Part shown: positions 1-8,497 of the stretch, one piece after another
Numbering within the stretch: position 1 is the stretch's first letter
Layout of the letters: each line of letters begins with the position of its first letter
From: Homoserinimonas sp044769865
GTDB lineage: Bacteria; Actinomycetota; Actinomycetes; Actinomycetales; Microbacteriaceae
DNA length: 64,000 bases
Reading direction: 5' to 3'
Assembly: GCF_044769865.1 (NCBI RefSeq)
Contig: NZ_JBIZWA010000001.1
Coordinates: forward strand, 434,001-498,000
The notes under the pieces: generated by a model
What the model saw: only the letters and a program-made list of their open reading frames with translations
What the model was told of the DNA's origin: nothing
Database searches by the model: none
Program-made: the position numbers and the translations under genes

Positions 1-532
1 ACCCCTTCGCGACGAGGTCCCCCATGCCGAAGAGCACGATCATCACGGGAACCACGATCACGCCGCCCCCGACACCGAGGAGCCCCGACAGGATGCCCGT
101 GGCGAGTCCGACCCCGGCAAGCGCGAGCACTGAACCGAGCGAGTAGACGAACTCGCCGCCGCGGTCGGGCACGGTGAAGAAGAGACTCGCGGCCATGACC
201 ACCTGGAAGGCGATGAAGCCCCACCTGAGCCAGAGCTGCGAGATGCGTGCCAGGAGTGCCGTGCCGATGATGGAGCCGACGATGGCGCCGGCCGCGAGGC
301 ATCCGGCCACAACCCAGTCGACGTCACCGTTGATCGCGTAGCCGAGCGAGCCCGCGATCGCCGTGGGCAGGATCGCCGAGAGCGAGGTGCCGCTCGCGCG
401 ACGCTGCTGGTAGTGCAGCAGGATCACCAGCAGCGGCACGATGACGATGCCGCCGCCCACCCCGAACAGGCCAGAGAAGAAGCCCGCAAGGATGCCCGTG
501 AGGGCGAGGAGGAGCACGCGACGAGTCTTCAT
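1..532 (-). CDS. TauE/SafE family permease, C-terminus cut off by window edge
   Basis: A membrane permease of the sulfite exporter TauE/SafE family (anion or organosulfonate export in characterised members; substrate unknown here). The frame is open from an ATG at 530-532 to the window edge, giving 177 codons of a protein that usually has about 250-270. Hydrophobic segments alternate with two glycine-rich repeats, FGVGGGI near residue 25 and GVGGGV near residue 155, typical of the internal duplication in this family. It closely resembles the permease at 15996-16769, including the N-terminal start RRVL, so the two are paralogs. The gene reads leftward, downstream of the aldo/keto reductase. 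The 3' end is not visible. Confidence 0.85.
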   Translation of the reverse strand, partial: MKTRRVLLLALTGILAGFFSGLFGVGGGIVIVPLLVILLHYQQRRASGTSLSAILPTAIAGSLGYAINGDVDWVVAGCLAAGAIVGSIIGTALLARISQLWLRWGFIAFQVVMAASLFFTVPDRGGEFVYSLGSVLALAGVGLATGILSGLLGVGGGVIVVPVMIVLFGMGDLVAKG

Positions 533-584
533 GGGCGCTTTCGGGAAGGGCCGGGCAGGGGCTGGAGCGGAGGATTGGGTGGGC

Positions 585-1412
585 TCAGTTGAAGCTGTCG
601 GGGTGCGAGCCGACTCGCCCGTCGCGCTCGAGGGCCGTGATCGCCGCAACCTCGCCGATCGTCAGCTCGAAGTCGGTGACGTCGAAGTTCTCGGCCATGC
701 GCTCGGCACGGTTCGACTTGGGGAAGACGATGTGCCCACGCTGCAGGTGCCAGCGGACGACGACCTGCGCTGGCGTCTTGCCGTGAGCTTCGGCAGCATC
801 CGCCACCGCCGCCTCCTCGAAGAGCGGGTACTTGCCCTGGCCGAGCGGTGCCCACGCCTCGATCGCGATGCCCTTGTCGCGGCAGAACGCCTGTACGCCG
901 GGCTGCTGGTAGGCGGGGTGTACCTCGATCTGGTTGACGGCGGGCACGATGTCGCTCGCGTCGAGCAGGCGCTCGAGGTGCGGCACCAGGAAGTTGGAGA
1001 CGCCGATCGAGCTGGTGAGGCCGTCCGCCTGGAACTGCTCGAGCGCGTGCCATGCCTCGACATAGAGATCGTTCGCGGGCGCTGGCCAGTGGATCAGGTA
1101 GAGGTCGACGCGGTCGAGGCCGAGCTTCTCGAGGCTCGATTCGATCGCGGGGCGGGAACGGTCGGCCGCCTGCTCCGTGATCCACTGCTTGGTCGTGATG
1201 AAGAGCTCATCGCGCGGGATGCCCGACTTCGCGATGGCGCGCCCCACGCCCTCCTCGTTGCCGTAGATTGCCGCCGTGTCGATGTGGCGGTAGCCCGCCT
1301 CGAGGGCGTCGGTGACGATGCGCTCGGTCTCCGCCGGGTCCACCTTGAACACCCCGAACCCCAGCTGGGGAATGTCGCGGCCGGAGTTGAGCGTGATGGT
1401 GGGAATCGTCAT
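585..1412 (-). CDS. Aldo/keto reductase (2,5-diketogluconate reductase-like)
   Basis: A 275-residue NADPH-dependent oxidoreductase of the aldo/keto reductase superfamily that reduces carbonyl substrates in the cytoplasm. The catalytic tetrad is visible: Asp45 and Tyr50 in the GYRHIDTAAIYGNE segment, Lys75 in FITTK, and His108 in LIHWP. The barrel start (TLNSGRDIPQLGFG) and the single-domain length fit AKR family 5-like enzymes. The ATG at 1410-1412 is preceded by CACGAT six bases upstream rather than by a ribosome binding site. It lies downstream of prpC in the same direction but separated from it, so it probably has its own promoter. The true substrate cannot be read from sequence. Confidence 0.9.
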   Translation of the reverse strand: MTIPTITLNSGRDIPQLGFGVFKVDPAETERIVTDALEAGYRHIDTAAIYGNEEGVGRAIAKSGIPRDELFITTKQWITEQAADRSRPAIESSLEKLGLDRVDLYLIHWPAPANDLYVEAWHALEQFQADGLTSSIGVSNFLVPHLERLLDASDIVPAVNQIEVHPAYQQPGVQAFCRDKGIAIEAWAPLGQGKYPLFEEAAVADAAEAHGKTPAQVVVRWHLQRGHIVFPKSNRAERMAENFDVTDFELTIGEVAAITALERDGRVGSHPDSFN

Positions 1413-1437
1413 CCCACTATCGTGCCACCGTTTTGGG

Positions 1438-2556
1438 TCACACCTCGCGCTGGTCTGGCCCGTTGTAGGCGCTGAGGGGGCGGATGAGCGAGTTCGAGCG
1501 CAGCTGCTCCATGATGTGCGCCGTCCAGCCGGTCACGCGCGACGCCACGAAGAGCGGCGTGAACATCTCGGTGTCGAAGCCGATCAGCCGGTAGGCGGGG
1601 CCGCTCGGGTAGTCGAGGTTGGGTTTGATCGACTTGCGGGCATCCATCGCCGCTTCGAGGCGGTCGTAGAGTTCGCCCATCTGGCCTGCGTCGTAGTGCT
1701 CGATGAGGGTGTCGAGCGCCTTCTTCATGGTGGGCACGCGCGAGTCGCCGTTCTTGTAGACGCGGTGGCCGAAGCCCATGATCTTGCGCTTCTCGGCGAG
1801 GGCTTGATCGAGCCACTCCTCGGCACGCTCGGGGATGACGATCTCGTCGAAGACGTGCATGACCGCCTCGTTGGCGCCGCCGTGGAGCGGGCCCTTGAGT
1901 GCGCCGATCGCGGCCACGACCGCGCTGTAGATGTCGCTCAGCGTCGAGGTGACGACGCGCGCAGTGAAGGTCGAGGCATTGAAGGAGTGCTCCGCGTAGA
2001 GGATCATCGACACGTCGAATGCCTCGACCACGACCGCCTCGGGCACCTCACCGAAGGTCATGTGCAGGAAGTTCGCCGAGTAGGAGAGGTCATCGCGCGG
2101 TTCGACGAGCTCCTGGTCGCGGCGGCGGCGCTGGTCGTAGGCGACAATCGCGGGGATGCGCGCGAACATGCTGATCGCGCGGCGCAGGTTCGCCTCCTCG
2201 TCATCGGCCGACGACATCCCGGGCACCGTGTCATCCTGGGCGCCGATGACGCTGACGGCGGTGCGCACGACATCCATCGGATGCGCGGTCGTCGGCAGCT
2301 CGTCGATGACCCGCTTGATGACGGGGTCGAGGCGGCGCTGCGAGCGCTCCAGCTCCTGGAACTCCTCCAGCTGCACGGGCGTCGGCAGCTCGCCGTGCCA
2401 GAGCAGGTAGGCGACCTCCTCGAAGGTGCACTTGGCGGCGAGCTCCTGCACCGGGTAGCCCCGGTAGAGCAGCGAGTTGGTCTCGGGGTTCACCTTCGAG
2501 ATGGCGGTGGTGTCGACGACGACCCCCGCGAGTCCCTTGCGAATCTCCTCAGTCAT
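1438..2556 (-). CDS. prpC: 2-methylcitrate synthase
   Basis: Condenses propionyl-CoA (and less well acetyl-CoA) with oxaloacetate to give 2-methylcitrate, the first step of the methylcitrate cycle. The 372-residue length is that of the short bacterial citrate/methylcitrate synthases. The catalytic triad is present: His225 in GPLHGGAN, His264 in GFGHRVY and Asp315 in NLDYPSG. The N-terminus (KGLAGVVVDTTAIS) is typical of PrpC. The gene ends the operon gntR-prpD-prpB-prpC and starts 30 bases after prpB. The assignment as methylcitrate rather than citrate synthase rests on the prpB and prpD neighbours and on overall similarity. Confidence 0.93.
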   Translation of the reverse strand: MTEEIRKGLAGVVVDTTAISKVNPETNSLLYRGYPVQELAAKCTFEEVAYLLWHGELPTPVQLEEFQELERSQRRLDPVIKRVIDELPTTAHPMDVVRTAVSVIGAQDDTVPGMSSADDEEANLRRAISMFARIPAIVAYDQRRRRDQELVEPRDDLSYSANFLHMTFGEVPEAVVVEAFDVSMILYAEHSFNASTFTARVVTSTLSDIYSAVVAAIGALKGPLHGGANEAVMHVFDEIVIPERAEEWLDQALAEKRKIMGFGHRVYKNGDSRVPTMKKALDTLIEHYDAGQMGELYDRLEAAMDARKSIKPNLDYPSGPAYRLIGFDTEMFTPLFVASRVTGWTAHIMEQLRSNSLIRPLSAYNGPDQREV

Positions 2557-2586
2557 GACACTCCTTCGTGATGCTTCGTGAGCCGG

Positions 2587-3504
2587 TCAGTGCCGGCCGG
2601 GAACGGTGAAGTTGAACACGCCCTCGTCGAAGGAGTTATACCCCGCGTAGTCGACGAGTTCGTAAAGACGGGCCCGCGTGAGCATCTCGGGCACGGATGC
2701 CTCCTGCGTGCCCTCGGCGACGATCGTGTCGAGCACGCGCTCGGCTGCCCCCATCGCCGCCCGCAGCAGGGTGACGGGGTAGATGACGATGTTGACGCCG
2801 ACATCCCGCAGCTGCTCGGTCGTGAAGAGGGCACTCTTGCCGAACTCCGTCATGTTGGCGAGGATCGGCACGTCGATCGCCTTCCGCACGGCCTCAAACT
2901 CACTCAGGTCGGCCATCGCCTCCGGGAAGATCGCGTCGGCGCCCGCATCCACGAGCGCCTTCATGCGATCAATGGATGCGGCGAGTCCGGCCTCTCCAGG
3001 GATCGTGCCGCGCAGGTCGGTGCGCGCCATGATGAGCAGATTCGCGTCGCGGCGGGTCTCGACCGCGGCGCGCACGCGCTTGATTGCAGTGTCGTCATCC
3101 ACGACCGCCTTGCCGTCGAGGTGACCGCAGCGCTTGGGGTTGACCTGGTCCTCGATGTGCACGCCAGCGACGCCAGCGTCCTCGAGTTCATGGATCGTGC
3201 GGGCGACGTTCATGGGCTCGCCGAAGCCCGTGTCGATGTCGACGAGCGACGGGAGGTCGGTCATCCGGCTGATCTGGCCGGCGCGCTGGGCGACCTCGGT
3301 GAGGGTCGTGAGGCCGATATCGGGCAGTCCGAGCTCATTGCTGAGCACGGCGCCCGAGATGTAGACGCCCTCGAAGCCCTTCTCCTCGATGAGCCGCGTG
3401 CTGAGCGGGGTGAAGGATCCTGGAAAGCGCTGGAGCTCGCCGCTCGCGAGGCGCTCGCGGAGCCCGGCCCGCTTCTCGGCGGAGGTCTTGGTGGAGTACA
3501 GCAT
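2587..3504 (-). CDS. prpB: Methylisocitrate lyase
   Basis: Cleaves 2-methylisocitrate to pyruvate and succinate, the last step of the methylcitrate cycle. The 305-residue protein is a PEP mutase/isocitrate lyase-type barrel. The catalytic loop KRCGH lies at residues 124-128, preceded by the GVHIEDQ segment, and SLVDIDTGFG (about 86-95) supplies metal-binding aspartates. The ATG shares its first base with the prpD stop codon (TGATG), so translation is probably coupled to prpD. It is one of three consecutive methylcitrate-cycle genes, which makes the assignment secure. Confidence 0.95.
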   Translation of the reverse strand: MLYSTKTSAEKRAGLRERLASGELQRFPGSFTPLSTRLIEEKGFEGVYISGAVLSNELGLPDIGLTTLTEVAQRAGQISRMTDLPSLVDIDTGFGEPMNVARTIHELEDAGVAGVHIEDQVNPKRCGHLDGKAVVDDDTAIKRVRAAVETRRDANLLIMARTDLRGTIPGEAGLAASIDRMKALVDAGADAIFPEAMADLSEFEAVRKAIDVPILANMTEFGKSALFTTEQLRDVGVNIVIYPVTLLRAAMGAAERVLDTIVAEGTQEASVPEMLTRARLYELVDYAGYNSFDEGVFNFTVPGRH

Positions 3505-5003
3505 CAGAAGATCCCCCTCGTGGTGAGGCGCGGGAGTTCCGCGTTGATCGTGAGGCCGCAGAGCTCGTCGGCGCTCAGCTCGGGCAGGCGCTGCGCGACG
3601 TCGAGGAAGCGCTCGATCTCGTCAGCCTCGAGCACGCCCTCGGCGAGGGTGCGGAACTTGCCGACGTACTGCTCGCGCGCGAAGGGCCGGGCACCGAGCG
3701 GGTGGGCGTCGGCGACAGCGATCTCGTCGACGACGCGGGTGCCGTCCATGAGCTCGATCTCGACGCGACCGCCGAAGGCCTTCTCGCTGATGTCGTTGGA
3801 GTGGTAGCGGCGCGTCCACTCGGCATCCTCGAGCGTCGTGACCTTGTGCCACAGCTCGACCGTGTCGGGGCGACCAGCGCGCTCCGGCGCGTAGGAGTCG
3901 ACGTGGTGCCAGCTGCCGTCCTGCAGCGCGACCGTGAAGATGTACGGGATCGAGTGGTCGAGCGTCTCGCGGCTCGCCGTCGGGTCGTACTTCTGCGGGT
4001 CGTTCGCGCCCGAACCGATCACGTAGTGCGTGTGGTGGCTCGTGTGGAGCACGACGCTGCGGATGTTGGCGGGGTCACGCAGTTCGGGACGCTCCGTGCC
4101 GAGCTTGCGGGCGAGGTCAATCCACGCCTGCGCCTGGTACTCGGCCGAGTGCTCCTTCGTGTAGCTGTCGAGGATGGCGCGGCGCGCCTCACCCCGCTCG
4201 GGCAGCGGCACCTCGTAGCGACCCTCTGGCCCGTCGAGCAGCCACGCGATGACGCCGTCCTCACCCTCGTAGATCGGGGTGGGGCTCGTCTGGCCGCGCA
4301 TGGCCCGGTCGACCGCTTCGACCGCCATCTTCCCGGCGAAGGCGGGGGCGTGTGCCTTCCACGTGGAGATCTCGCCCTTGCGCGACTGGCGAGTCGCCGT
4401 CGTCGTGTGGAGCGCCTGGCCGACGGCCTGGAAGATCGTCTCGGTGTCGAGGCCGAGGAGCGTGCCGATGCCGGCCGCCGCCGAGGGGCCAAGGTGTGCG
4501 ACGTGGTCGATCTTGTGCTTGTGCAGGCTGATGGCCTTAACGAGGTCGATCTGGATCTCGTAGCCCGTGACAATGCCGCGGAGCAGGTCGTCACCGTTGC
4601 GGCCCATGTGCTGGGCGACGGCCAGAATCGCAGGGATGTTGTCGCCCGGGTGCGAGTACTCCGCGGCGAGGAAGGTGTCGTGGTAGTCGAGCTCGCGCAC
4701 GGCGACGCCGTTGGCCCATGCTGCCCACTCCGGGCTGACGCGGGTCGTCGTGCCGAAGACCGTCGCGCCGGGCTCGAAGCCGCCGTGGCGCTCGGCCTGC
4801 TCGCGGGCAGAGACGACGGGCGCGCGGGTCAGGCTCGCGGCGGCGACCGCGGCGTTGTCGATGACGCGGTTGATCACCATGTCGGTGACTTCCTCCGTGA
4901 CGTCGACACGCTCGGATGCGACATCCGCGATCTTGTAGGCGAGTTGCTCCTCGCGGGGCAGGTTCTCGTCGCTGCGGTATGTGCGCACGGGGTGGAGCTT
5001 CAC
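3504..5003 (-). CDS. prpD: 2-methylcitrate dehydratase
   Basis: A MmgE/PrpD-family dehydratase of 499 residues that converts 2-methylcitrate to 2-methyl-cis-aconitate. The N-terminus shows the family segments DVTEEVTDMVINRVIDN and AVRELDYHDTFLAAEYSHPGDNIPAI. The length matches the long actinobacterial PrpD type. The start is GTG at 5001-5003, overlapping the stop codon of the GntR gene by four bases (GTGA), while its own stop overlaps the prpB start. This tight packing makes gntR-prpDBC one transcription unit. The hydratase that completes the cycle is not visible here and may be a general aconitase elsewhere. Confidence 0.94.
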   Translation of the reverse strand: MKLHPVRTYRSDENLPREEQLAYKIADVASERVDVTEEVTDMVINRVIDNAAVAAASLTRAPVVSAREQAERHGGFEPGATVFGTTTRVSPEWAAWANGVAVRELDYHDTFLAAEYSHPGDNIPAILAVAQHMGRNGDDLLRGIVTGYEIQIDLVKAISLHKHKIDHVAHLGPSAAAGIGTLLGLDTETIFQAVGQALHTTTATRQSRKGEISTWKAHAPAFAGKMAVEAVDRAMRGQTSPTPIYEGEDGVIAWLLDGPEGRYEVPLPERGEARRAILDSYTKEHSAEYQAQAWIDLARKLGTERPELRDPANIRSVVLHTSHHTHYVIGSGANDPQKYDPTASRETLDHSIPYIFTVALQDGSWHHVDSYAPERAGRPDTVELWHKVTTLEDAEWTRRYHSNDISEKAFGGRVEIELMDGTRVVDEIAVADAHPLGARPFAREQYVGKFRTLAEGVLEADEIERFLDVAQRLPELSADELCGLTINAELPRLTTRGIF

Positions 5004-5662
5004 GATGCGGTCCTTTCGAAGGGGGTCGTCCCCGCCGTGGCGAGGACGCTGGTGAGGGCGTTGTGGAGGTGGACGTGGGTCGCGTGGGCCGCGAGGTCGG
5101 CGTCGCGGGCGAGGATCGCCTGCACGATGAGCAGATGCTCCGTCGCGGCCTGACGCAGGCGCGCGGGGTCGTCTTTCGCAAGGCGGCGGATGCGCGCGAG
5201 ATGGGTGCGCAGCGAGCTCAGCGCGGCGACCAGGTAGGGGTTGCGCACGGCGTCGTCCATTGCGGTGTCGAAGCGCGCGACGAGGTCGTAGTAGTCGTGG
5301 CGTGCAGGGTCGTCGGATGCCAGCAGGCCGGGGGCCGCGCGGAACTCTGCCTCGAGCGCGGCGAAGGTGGTGGCATCCGCTCGCACTGCCGCGAGGCGGG
5401 CCGCCTGCTCCTCGAGGGCGCGGCGCACCTCGAAGAGCTCGCGGATGTTGTCGAGGGAGACGTCGGTGACGACGAGGCCGCGGCCCGTCTGGGTTGCGAC
5501 GAGGCCGTCGGCGACGAGGCGAGAGAGTGCCTCACGGAGGGGCGTGCGGCTGACGCCGAGACGCTCGGACTGCTCAACCTCGCCCAGGACCGTGCCGGGC
5601 GGGAGTTGCCAGTCGAGGATGTCGTCGCGAAGAGCGCGGTAGGCGCGATCTGATGCTCGCAT
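5000..5662 (-). CDS. GntR/FCD-family regulator of the methylcitrate operon
   Basis: A 220-residue repressor-type regulator. Residues 1-70 form a GntR winged helix (YRALRDDILDWQLPPGTVLGE, then LGVSRTPLREALSRL). The rest is an all-helical FCD ligand domain with His residues in TEHLLIVQ and HATHVHLHN, likely metal or ligand contacts. The ATG at 5660-5662 follows AAAGGGG at normal spacing; an in-frame start further upstream would run through the promoter and is rejected. It is the first gene of the prp operon. Two identical palindromes upstream suggest autoregulation and control of propionate catabolism. The effector, perhaps methylcitrate or propionyl-CoA, is inferred. Confidence 0.88.
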   Translation of the reverse strand: MRASDRAYRALRDDILDWQLPPGTVLGEVEQSERLGVSRTPLREALSRLVADGLVATQTGRGLVVTDVSLDNIRELFEVRRALEEQAARLAAVRADATTFAALEAEFRAAPGLLASDDPARHDYYDLVARFDTAMDDAVRNPYLVAALSSLRTHLARIRRLAKDDPARLRQAATEHLLIVQAILARDADLAAHATHVHLHNALTSVLATAGTTPFERTAS

Positions 5663-5693
5663 CGTTGCCCCTTTCGCCTCACTGACATCCCCA

Positions 5694-5766
5694 CTGTATA
5701 CACAAAAGCACCGTGAGCCAACAAATTTGGCGAGAGAGGCCCCTCTAGCCCGCCCTCTGTATACAC
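5694..5766. promoter_or_regulatory. Two identical GntR-type operator palindromes before the prp operon
   Basis: The sequence CTGTATACAC occurs at 5694-5703 and again at 5757-5766; each contains the perfect 8-bp palindrome TGTATACA. The copies are in the same orientation and 63 bp apart, close to six helical turns, so two bound dimers would lie on one face of the DNA. They sit 32 and 95 bases upstream of the GntR start codon. FCD-type GntR proteins commonly bind short palindromes with a central GT-AC core, so these are probably the operators of this operon. Confidence 0.7.
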
Positions 5767-5795
5767 GCACGAAGGGTCGGCAGCCGGCGACACGG

Positions 5796-5863
5796 GCGAT
5801 GTGCGCCTTTGGTGGCGTTGCGCGTGCTTTACTCCGCACGTCGCCATCAAAAGCGCACATCGC
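5796..5863. repeat. Imperfect inverted repeat, 22-nt arms and 24-nt loop
   Basis: The arm at 5796-5817 (GCGATGTGCGCCTTTGGTGG plus CG) pairs with 5842-5863 with two mismatches, leaving a 24-base loop. It lies between the stop codon of the ABC permease (5880) and the prp promoter. It may terminate transcription of the ABC operon coming from the right or be a palindromic repeat element. No gene was found in the 217 bases from 5663 to 5879. Confidence 0.65.
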
Positions 5864-5879
5864 GCGCACGACGCGGGCC

Positions 5880-6632
5880 TCAGCGGAAGCGGCGACCCTC
5901 GTCGCGGCGGAAGAGGAACAGCGCCAGGGCGGCGGTGCCCGCAATCCACACGAGGATGCCGATCCACACCCACGGGTGCAGCTCGCCACCCTGCACCGCC
6001 CAGATCACGAGCTCACGCGCCTGCCGCGAGGGGAAGAACGTCGAGAGCGTGTCGAGCCACGGCGCGAACATGATGGGCGGCAGGAACAGCCCACCCGCGA
6101 ACGCGAAGCTGAACATCACGATCTGCACGACCGCGATCGCCGCCTTCGAGGGCATCGAGTAGCCGATGCAGACCCCGATCAGCATGAACGGCAGTGCCGA
6201 GACGGCGAGCGCCACCAACCCCAGCAGCACTCCAGACACGGATGCTTCGGCCGCCGTGAACAGCTTGCCGATGACGATCACGGGCAGGATCGCGACGAGC
6301 CCCATCATTCCGATCGAGAACACATAGCCGAGCACCCGCGAGACGCCGGATCCGGGCAGCGTGCGGAGGTAGGGGTCCCACGGCTTCTCGCGATCCTCGG
6401 AGATCGTGAGGCCGAAGCTGAACAACGAGTTCGACATCACCGCGAAGACGCTCAGCGAGATCACGGCCTGCGTCGCGTAGAGCGGGTTGGCGGCAACCAC
6501 CTCCTGCGGCACGACGAAGAACAGCAGGGCGAGGGCGGGGAACGCGAGCGCGCTGATCACGGCGATGGGGATGCGCATGGTCTCGAGCAGCCCGTACTTG
6601 GCGTGGACGAGGGCGAGGTTCATGGTGGACAT
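5880..6632 (-). CDS. ABC-2 type transporter permease
   Basis: A 250-residue integral membrane protein with about six hydrophobic segments (roughly residues 20-42, 55-78, 98-125, 135-160, 165-188 and 222-243), typical of ABC-2 permeases of drug or peptide exporters. The motif SEDREKPWDPYLRTLPGS in the first cytoplasmic loop fits the family. The ATG at 6630-6632 shares its first base with the stop codon of the ATPase gene (TGATG), so the two subunits are translationally coupled. It is the last gene of a five-gene operon. The cargo is unknown. Confidence 0.85.
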   Translation of the reverse strand: MSTMNLALVHAKYGLLETMRIPIAVISALAFPALALLFFVVPQEVVAANPLYATQAVISLSVFAVMSNSLFSFGLTISEDREKPWDPYLRTLPGSGVSRVLGYVFSIGMMGLVAILPVIVIGKLFTAAEASVSGVLLGLVALAVSALPFMLIGVCIGYSMPSKAAIAVVQIVMFSFAFAGGLFLPPIMFAPWLDTLSTFFPSRQARELVIWAVQGGELHPWVWIGILVWIAGTAALALFLFRRDEGRRFR

Positions 6633-7555
6633 CAGTTGCTTCCCTTGGCGTTGAGGTGAACCGGCTGGGCGCCTGCGCCTCCGGTGAGTGTCAGGAATGC
6701 CTCCTCGAGGCTTGCGCCGCGCACCGAGAGCCCGTGGAACGGCACTCCCGAGTGCACGAGGGCACGCACCGCCTCGTCGGCGTCGCGAACGAAGAAGGTG
6801 TGCGCACCGTCCTCCTCGGCACGGGTGTCGACGACCTCGGGGAGGGCGGAGACGGCATCCGGATGCTCGGTCGTGAGCCGAAGCATCCGGAGCCCCACCT
6901 GCTCCAGCACGCTCGAGAGGTCGTCGTCGGCGAGCACGCGGCCCTCCCCGATCACGACGACGCGTTCCGCGAGCGCCTCGATCTCCTCGAGGTAGTGGCT
7001 TGTGACGACGACCGTCGCGCCGGCGGCCTGCTGCGCCTGGACGGCCGCCCACAGCACCTTGCGTGCGTCGACGTCGAGTCCCGTCGTGGGCTCGTCGAGC
7101 AGCACGAGCTTCGGCCGCCCGACGAAGGCGAGCGCCACACTGATGCGCCGCTTCTGCCCGCCCGAGAGCGAGCCGGTCTGGCGGCGCAGCAGGTCGGCGA
7201 AGCCGAACTGCTCGGCGAGCTCCTGCTTGGGTGCCGGGTTCTCGAAGTGTGCGCCGACGTAATCGAGCACCTCCCCCACCCGCAGCGTCGGGGGCAGGGC
7301 CGTCTCCTGCGGGGTGCAGCCGAGCATCCGCCGGTTGTGGTGGTCGCCGGGGCTGCCGCCGAAGAGTTCGACGGTGCCGGAGGTCGGCCTGCGGAGGCCC
7401 TGCAGGAGGGAGAGGAGCGTGCTCTTGCCGGCACCGTTGGGGCCGAGGAGGCCCACGATGCGGCCGGAGCCGATCTCGAGGGAGACATTGTCGAGGGCGG
7501 TGACGTCGCCGAAGCGGCGCGTCACGTGCTCGAGGCGAGCGAGGGTGTTCATCAT
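6632..7555 (-). CDS. ABC transporter ATP-binding protein
   Basis: A 307-residue ABC ATPase that powers the adjacent permease. Walker A GPNGAGKST is at residues 38-46, the signature LSGGQ at 130-134, Walker B LVLLDE at 150-155, and the switch His at 187 (TSH). The C-terminal 90 residues are the extra domain seen in CcmA/DrrA-type export ATPases. The start overlaps the stop of the winged-helix regulator gene by four bases (ATGA). The context of a regulator, a CPBP protease and a membrane protein suggests export of a peptide or lipid, but no substrate can be named. Confidence 0.92.
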   Translation of the reverse strand: MMNTLARLEHVTRRFGDVTALDNVSLEIGSGRIVGLLGPNGAGKSTLLSLLQGLRRPTSGTVELFGGSPGDHHNRRMLGCTPQETALPPTLRVGEVLDYVGAHFENPAPKQELAEQFGFADLLRRQTGSLSGGQKRRISVALAFVGRPKLVLLDEPTTGLDVDARKVLWAAVQAQQAAGATVVVTSHYLEEIEALAERVVVIGEGRVLADDDLSSVLEQVGLRMLRLTTEHPDAVSALPEVVDTRAEEDGAHTFFVRDADEAVRALVHSGVPFHGLSVRGASLEEAFLTLTGGAGAQPVHLNAKGSN

Positions 7556-7842
7556 GGTGCTCCCAACAGGTTTCGGAGAGTTTCGGTGTAGTCCTCGAAG
7601 GCGCGACGACCGCGCTTCGAGAGGGCCAGGTAGGTGACGGGTGTGCGCCCCTGGTGTGTCTTGGTGATCTCGACGTATTCCGCATCCTCGAGCTTGCGGA
7701 GATGGGTCGAGAGGTTGCCCGCCGTCATGTCGAGCAGTTCCTGTAGGCGAGGGAACGACATCTGGTCGCCCACCGGCAGCGTTGCGAGGGTCGCGGTGAT
7801 GCGCAGCCGTGCCGCCGCATGAATGACCGGATCAAGCTCCAC
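7552..7842 (-). CDS. Small winged-helix regulator (HTH_34/MarR-like)
   Basis: A 96-residue winged-helix DNA-binding protein. A helix-turn-helix can be seen at about residues 28-52 (SFPRLQELLDMTAGNLSTHL), followed by a wing rich in Thr and Arg (TKTHQGRTPVTYLALS). Proteins of this size and pattern commonly repress the ABC operons they sit in. The start is GTG at 7840-7842, eleven bases inside the end of the preceding membrane-protein gene, and the stop overlaps the ATPase start. The perfect inverted repeat at 9266-9282 in front of the operon is a plausible binding site. Confidence 0.82.
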   Translation of the reverse strand: MELDPVIHAAARLRITATLATLPVGDQMSFPRLQELLDMTAGNLSTHLRKLEDAEYVEITKTHQGRTPVTYLALSKRGRRAFEDYTETLRNLLGAP

Positions 7843-8497
7843 GGCGTGCCCTCCTGATCACGAGGGCGACGTGCGCCGCGGCCACGAGGAAGCCGCCGCC
7901 TCCACCGATTGCCATCACCAGGTTGTTGGTGGGGAGACCGAAGAAGGGGGCGACCGAGCCGACGACGAGCAGGAGGCATCCGAGCACCAGTTGGCTGCGC
8001 TCAGTCCACAGGGCTGCGCCCGCGAGGTACATGAGCCCGGCCATGAGCGCGTAGGCGGAGGGGAAGTAGAGGGCCGCGAGTTCCGGTGACATCCCGTTGC
8101 TGATGAGCCCCACCCCGACTGCGGCGAAGGCCATACCCGAGAGCGACCACGAGATGCCGTACACGGAGCCCTGGAACGCGGTCGAGCCACCGCGCACCCC
8201 GCGCCCGATCCGCATCCCGACGATGGCGGACGTCACGATCGAGGCGACGAGCAGCACGCCGAACACCGTGCCGGCCAGCGAAAGGGGCATCCAGTCCGTC
8301 ACGCGGCCGAGCCAGAGGAGCACGAAGCCAACGAACCACGCGATGCCCCACACGAGGTAGAGCCAGGCAACGGGAGCGATGTAGGCCAGGTCAACACGGC
8401 GGCGCTGTCGCTCGGCGAGCGCGAGCATCTCGGCCGGGTCGAGGGGGCGGTCCTCGTCAGATTCGGTCATGGTGACTGCTTTCGTAGGGGTGGTCAT
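7832..8497 (-). CDS. Membrane protein of unknown function in the CPBP/ABC operon
   Basis: A 221-residue protein not recognised as a named family. The first 40 residues are charged and cytoplasmic (DEDRPLDPAEML, RQRRRVDL), followed by about six hydrophobic segments. A conserved-looking acidic/Arg-rich N-terminus before the first membrane helix is its clearest feature. The ATG at 8495-8497 overlaps the stop of the CPBP protease gene by four bases (ATGA); an internal Met at 8470 is a less likely start because it would break this coupling. Its place between a membrane protease and an ABC exporter suggests a part in the same process. Confidence 0.72.
   Translation of the reverse strand: MTTPTKAVTMTESDEDRPLDPAEMLALAERQRRRVDLAYIAPVAWLYLVWGIAWFVGFVLLWLGRVTDWMPLSLAGTVFGVLLVASIVTSAIVGMRIGRGVRGGSTAFQGSVYGISWSLSGMAFAAVGVGLISNGMSPELAALYFPSAYALMAGLMYLAGAALWTERSQLVLGCLLLVVGSVAPFFGLPTNNLVMAIGGGGGFLVAAAHVALVIRRARRGA

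Noticed and set aside
1312..2571. Long plus-strand open frame of 419 codons opposite prpC
   Set aside because: It lies entirely antisense to a gene with full citrate-synthase motifs, and its product is rich in Arg, His, Val and Gly without family features. High GC content removes stop codons from opposite strands.
5880..7685. Single 601-codon frame covering ABC permease and part of the ATPase region
   Set aside because: The first 350 codons are Arg-rich sequence out of frame with the clear ATPase. The permease begins at ATG 6632, overlapping the ATPase stop.
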